Positions 29,329 to 31,495 of a stretch of DNA of 31,495 nt are shown here, in pieces. Under the pieces are notes generated by a model that searched no databases, had not been told where the DNA came from, and worked only from the letters and a program-made list of their open reading frames with translations. Made by a program: the position numbers and the translations under genes. The stretch is from a virus. The stretch spans positions 1-31,495 of the IMG/VR virus record IMGVR_UViG_3300009164_000223. One strand, written 5' to 3'. How positions within the stretch are numbered: position 1 is the stretch's first letter; each line of letters starts with the position of its first letter.

Positions 29329-29474
29329 TATTTACCGCCATCTTCTAACGCCAACCCAAACAACACCAAGCCAGCACCAACAGCCAGCACACCCAAAGGA
29401 AACCAAATCAAGCCCAAACCTAAAGCGGTTACAGCTACACCAACAGCCTGCAAAATAGTTGCTAACAAAATCAT
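29328..29474 (-). CDS. Tiny two-span membrane protein (48 aa)
   Basis: A 48-residue frame between the large terminase and portal genes, almost wholly hydrophobic (LLATILQAVGVAVTALGLGL and FPLGVLAVGAGLVLFGLAL), ending EDGGK. ATG 29474 lies 3 nt after the terminase stop, and its stop shares a base with the portal start. Two helices with a proline turn. Not a usual head gene; function unknown. Confidence 0.55.
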   Translation of the reverse strand: MILLATILQAVGVAVTALGLGLIWFPLGVLAVGAGLVLFGLALEDGGK

Positions 29475-29476
29475 CC

Positions 29477-30994
29477 TTAGAACACAAAAAACTCAGGCAC
29501 AACAGTATCTAGTTTACTTGTTGTGCGGTCATATGCGATAACAAAAGCAACAGCGGCGTCAATACGCCTAGAAGAAGCACGAGACTCCTTGACTATACGC
29601 GCACCCATGTTATCAATCTTCAACATACAGTTATCGAGATGCCTGGCAAGAACAGGGTTGCCATCGTGAGTCAAAGTCCCTTCAGTAACCGCATCAAACA
29701 CCTTCTGAGTTGCAGGAATCATACGCCTAACCGAAGTTGAAGGCCACTCAACTACCGGCAAACCTGACTCCATCAAAACAGCCATAGTTCTCTGCCACCT
29801 AAAAGGGTCAAAAGCAATCTCACGAGTATTGCGATACTTCTGGCAGAACTCCATAATGGTACGCTCGACATCCAAAGTATCAACCCGCCAATCATCCTGA
29901 TCAGTTGGCTGCTTCTCCCAAGCCTTCACAAGAAAGACATGGGGCTTCTCTTCTTTAGACTTCGGGACAGTAACCGCCACAATAACAGTCGCATCCCCAC
30001 TAAACGAGCCATCAACACCCAAAATAACATCAGCATCCAAAGGAACATCAACATCAGCCCTGAGAGTATTCCACAAACCTGAAGGCAACCACGCATTTTG
30101 ACTGCTCACCCATTGATTGCAACGCTTAGTTCTAAACTCAGCTTCAGGAGTACGCTTCACCATAGACTCAAAATCAGCCTTGCTATTCAAATCCCCATAA
30201 CCAGGATTAGCCTGCATCCAAGTTTCTTCTAACCTATGATCACTGTCAGCGGGCGCTTGCCACCAAGCCATATAAAAACTAGGGTCAATAATTTCACCCG
30301 AAGCAACCTTCTCGCCATATTGGTAAAGCTGGTAAGCAGTCGAATCATGCCCAGTACTGTCAGACTTTACCCCGCAGGTAGTAGTTGCCAACATCATGGG
30401 TTGCCTTCTCGAAGCCATAGACAACTGCATAACATCCCAGAGTTCACGATTAGGAAGGGCATGGCACTCATCCATAATTACTGCGCTGGCGTTAAGACCT
30501 TCCTTAGAATACGCTTCAGCGCTTAGCACTCGCCAGATTGAACCGGTAGAAGGAACTTCAATAACATCCCGATAGATGTTGCACATCGAAGCAAGCTCAG
30601 GCTCACGCTCAATAATTTTGCGAGCATCCCCGAAAGTAATACGAGCCTGCTCCTTTTCAGCAGCGCAAGAATAAACTTCACCGCCATCATCACCATTGAA
30701 AAGAAACCACAAGCCGACACCGGTTACAAGGGCTGACTTTCCGTTTTTACGAGCTTTGCCCCAGAGAGCAGTCCTTTTCTGGAACAGCCCATTCTCATCC
30801 AAAACCAAAGTCTCTTCAAGAAGTTTCTCCTGCCAAGGGCGAAGGCGAATCGGCTCACCAGCAGACCCAGCAACAGAATCCTTAGTTAGAGTAACAAAAG
30901 TATTTATAAAATCAACAGCATCAGCACCGCGACTACCAAACCGCAAATCAGTTGGAGTAACAAGAGCAGGCGGCCAACTACTTACCTGAGTCAA
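29477..30994 (-). CDS. terL: Terminase large subunit
   Basis: A 505-residue packaging motor. The N-terminal ATPase has Walker A GKARKNGKS (79-87), Walker B AVIMDE (171-176) and the coupling motif ATTT (203-206). The C-terminal nuclease has ILGVDGSFSGD with Asp328 and RRIDAAVAFVIAY near the end. It cuts concatemers and drives DNA into the prohead. The start is TTG 30994, overlapping the small subunit by 17 nt. Confidence 0.95.
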   Translation of the reverse strand: MTQVSSWPPALVTPTDLRFGSRGADAVDFINTFVTLTKDSVAGSAGEPIRLRPWQEKLLEETLVLDENGLFQKRTALWGKARKNGKSALVTGVGLWFLFNGDDGGEVYSCAAEKEQARITFGDARKIIEREPELASMCNIYRDVIEVPSTGSIWRVLSAEAYSKEGLNASAVIMDECHALPNRELWDVMQLSMASRRQPMMLATTTCGVKSDSTGHDSTAYQLYQYGEKVASGEIIDPSFYMAWWQAPADSDHRLEETWMQANPGYGDLNSKADFESMVKRTPEAEFRTKRCNQWVSSQNAWLPSGLWNTLRADVDVPLDADVILGVDGSFSGDATVIVAVTVPKSKEEKPHVFLVKAWEKQPTDQDDWRVDTLDVERTIMEFCQKYRNTREIAFDPFRWQRTMAVLMESGLPVVEWPSTSVRRMIPATQKVFDAVTEGTLTHDGNPVLARHLDNCMLKIDNMGARIVKESRASSRRIDAAVAFVIAYDRTTSKLDTVVPEFFVF

Positions 30995-31445
30995 TTACAA
31001 CAACCTGATCTCTCTCAGCCTGGCGTTTCCTTAGTTGCTCCATCTTAGTTTCAGCCTTAATCTCAGCAAGCCCCAACTTAGAACGAGCATCAACAGTCAA
31101 ACCCAACTTCCCCAAATTATTCACAATCGCAGACTCCAAATCCAAGAGCTGCCTATGAATATGAAAGTCATCAGGCTTCTCCACAAAAGCGCGCTCCAAA
31201 ACAATCTGCCTATCCAACTGCTTACAAGTCAAAAGCAAAAGCTCAACATCAGACTGCGGGCTAATCCAAGTCTGCCCAACACCAAAGACACGATTCCACA
31301 AAAGCAACCCAGCCCAATCCAAAGGCTGATGCGGATCAACATAACCAGCGCGAAGCGAAACAGTCTCAGCAACATCAGGAAGCTTACGCTTACCAGGATT
31401 ACCTAGAGCGCGTTTCTGTTCAAGGGGCTTAGCAGGATTCGCCAT
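30978..31445 (-). CDS. terS: Terminase small subunit (P27-like)
   Basis: A 155-residue packaging recognition protein. It has an N-terminal GNPGKRKLP, typical of P27-family small terminases, a helical core (DVELLLLTCKQLDRQIVLER), then LGLTVDARSKLGL and a charged tail. It should bind the packaging site, likely in the adjoining gap at the window end. ATG 31445. Confidence 0.85.
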   Translation of the reverse strand: MANPAKPLEQKRALGNPGKRKLPDVAETVSLRAGYVDPHQPLDWAGLLLWNRVFGVGQTWISPQSDVELLLLTCKQLDRQIVLERAFVEKPDDFHIHRQLLDLESAIVNNLGKLGLTVDARSKLGLAEIKAETKMEQLRKRQAERDQVVVIDSGK

Positions 31446-31495
31446 GCAACAAGGCTACCAACTTAACTTGCCAACTGCGCATACCTGCAAAAAAG
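31446..31495. other. Right-end stretch upstream of terS
   Basis: Fifty bases with no supportable complete gene. One minus-strand frame (ending TAA at about 31467-31465) could be the last ten codons of a gene beyond the edge, and another encodes only 17 residues. The stretch is upstream of terS and may belong to the packaging-site region with the left end. Confidence 0.3.

Noticed and set aside
31446-31484. 17-residue minus-strand frame before terS
   Set aside because: Too short, no recognisable ribosome site and no similarity; more likely part of the leader or packaging region.
1-31495. CRISPR array, insertion sequence, integrase or attachment site
   Set aside because: No regularly spaced repeats, transposase or recombinase motifs were found on either strand.

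Overview
This window looks like the genome, or nearly all of it, of a tailed double-stranded DNA phage with a long non-contractile tail that infects an actinobacterium. The host assignment rests on a WhiB-family regulator (13168..13470), actinophage-style small zinc proteins, and frequent GTG/TTG starts. Base composition is AT-leaning (by eye low to mid 40s % G+C), which would suit a low-GC freshwater actinobacterium better than Mycobacterium or Streptomyces; that is inference. No integrase, excisionase or repressor was recognised. All genes except whiB lie on the minus strand, so the map reads right to left.

Late region (31445 down to 13467): small and large terminase, a tiny membrane protein, HK97-type portal, a small head protein, a 615-residue multidomain prohead protease, major capsid protein, then a terminator and a three-gene sugar cassette (GT-B and GT-A glycosyltransferases and a cytidylyltransferase). 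Next come head-tail connector, tail terminator, major tail protein, tail assembly chaperone with a -1 frameshift site, a gp10-like protein, a short tape measure, minor tail proteins, and a lysis/surface block: coiled-coil membrane protein, M23 peptidase, membrane protein, a secreted PA14-FN3 protein and a two-helix membrane protein.

Centre (13150..13168): whiB and the early operon diverge from starts 15 nt apart, with overlapping candidate -10 boxes.

Early region (13152 down to 117): YqaJ exonuclease, ERF-type annealing protein, an HNH-like zinc protein, a cytosine methyltransferase split over three frames, a winged-helix replication protein, DnaB-type helicase, a second HNH-like protein, SSB, RusA, a run of small unknown proteins (several tiny membrane proteins), a GIY-YIG nuclease, a small HTH protein, an Mre11-like phosphoesterase, an 81-nt tmRNA-like RNA, two small zinc proteins, a DPPY-type DNA methyltransferase and an HNH nuclease. 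The exonuclease, annealing protein, RusA, helicase and SSB together form a replication-recombination module. Many genes are joined by TAATG or ATGA overlaps, suggesting translational coupling.

The most unusual item is the RNA at 2070..2150. It has the two halves of a tmRNA tRNA-like domain, including the G-U wobble used for alanylation, joined by a short hairpin, with no room for the mRNA-like domain or tag reading frame. Other points worth attention are the overlapping divergent leaderless promoters, the fragmented methyltransferase with a CCC-CGA shift site and a G9 tract, the protease carrying a HAD-like domain, and the sugar cassette inserted among the head genes.
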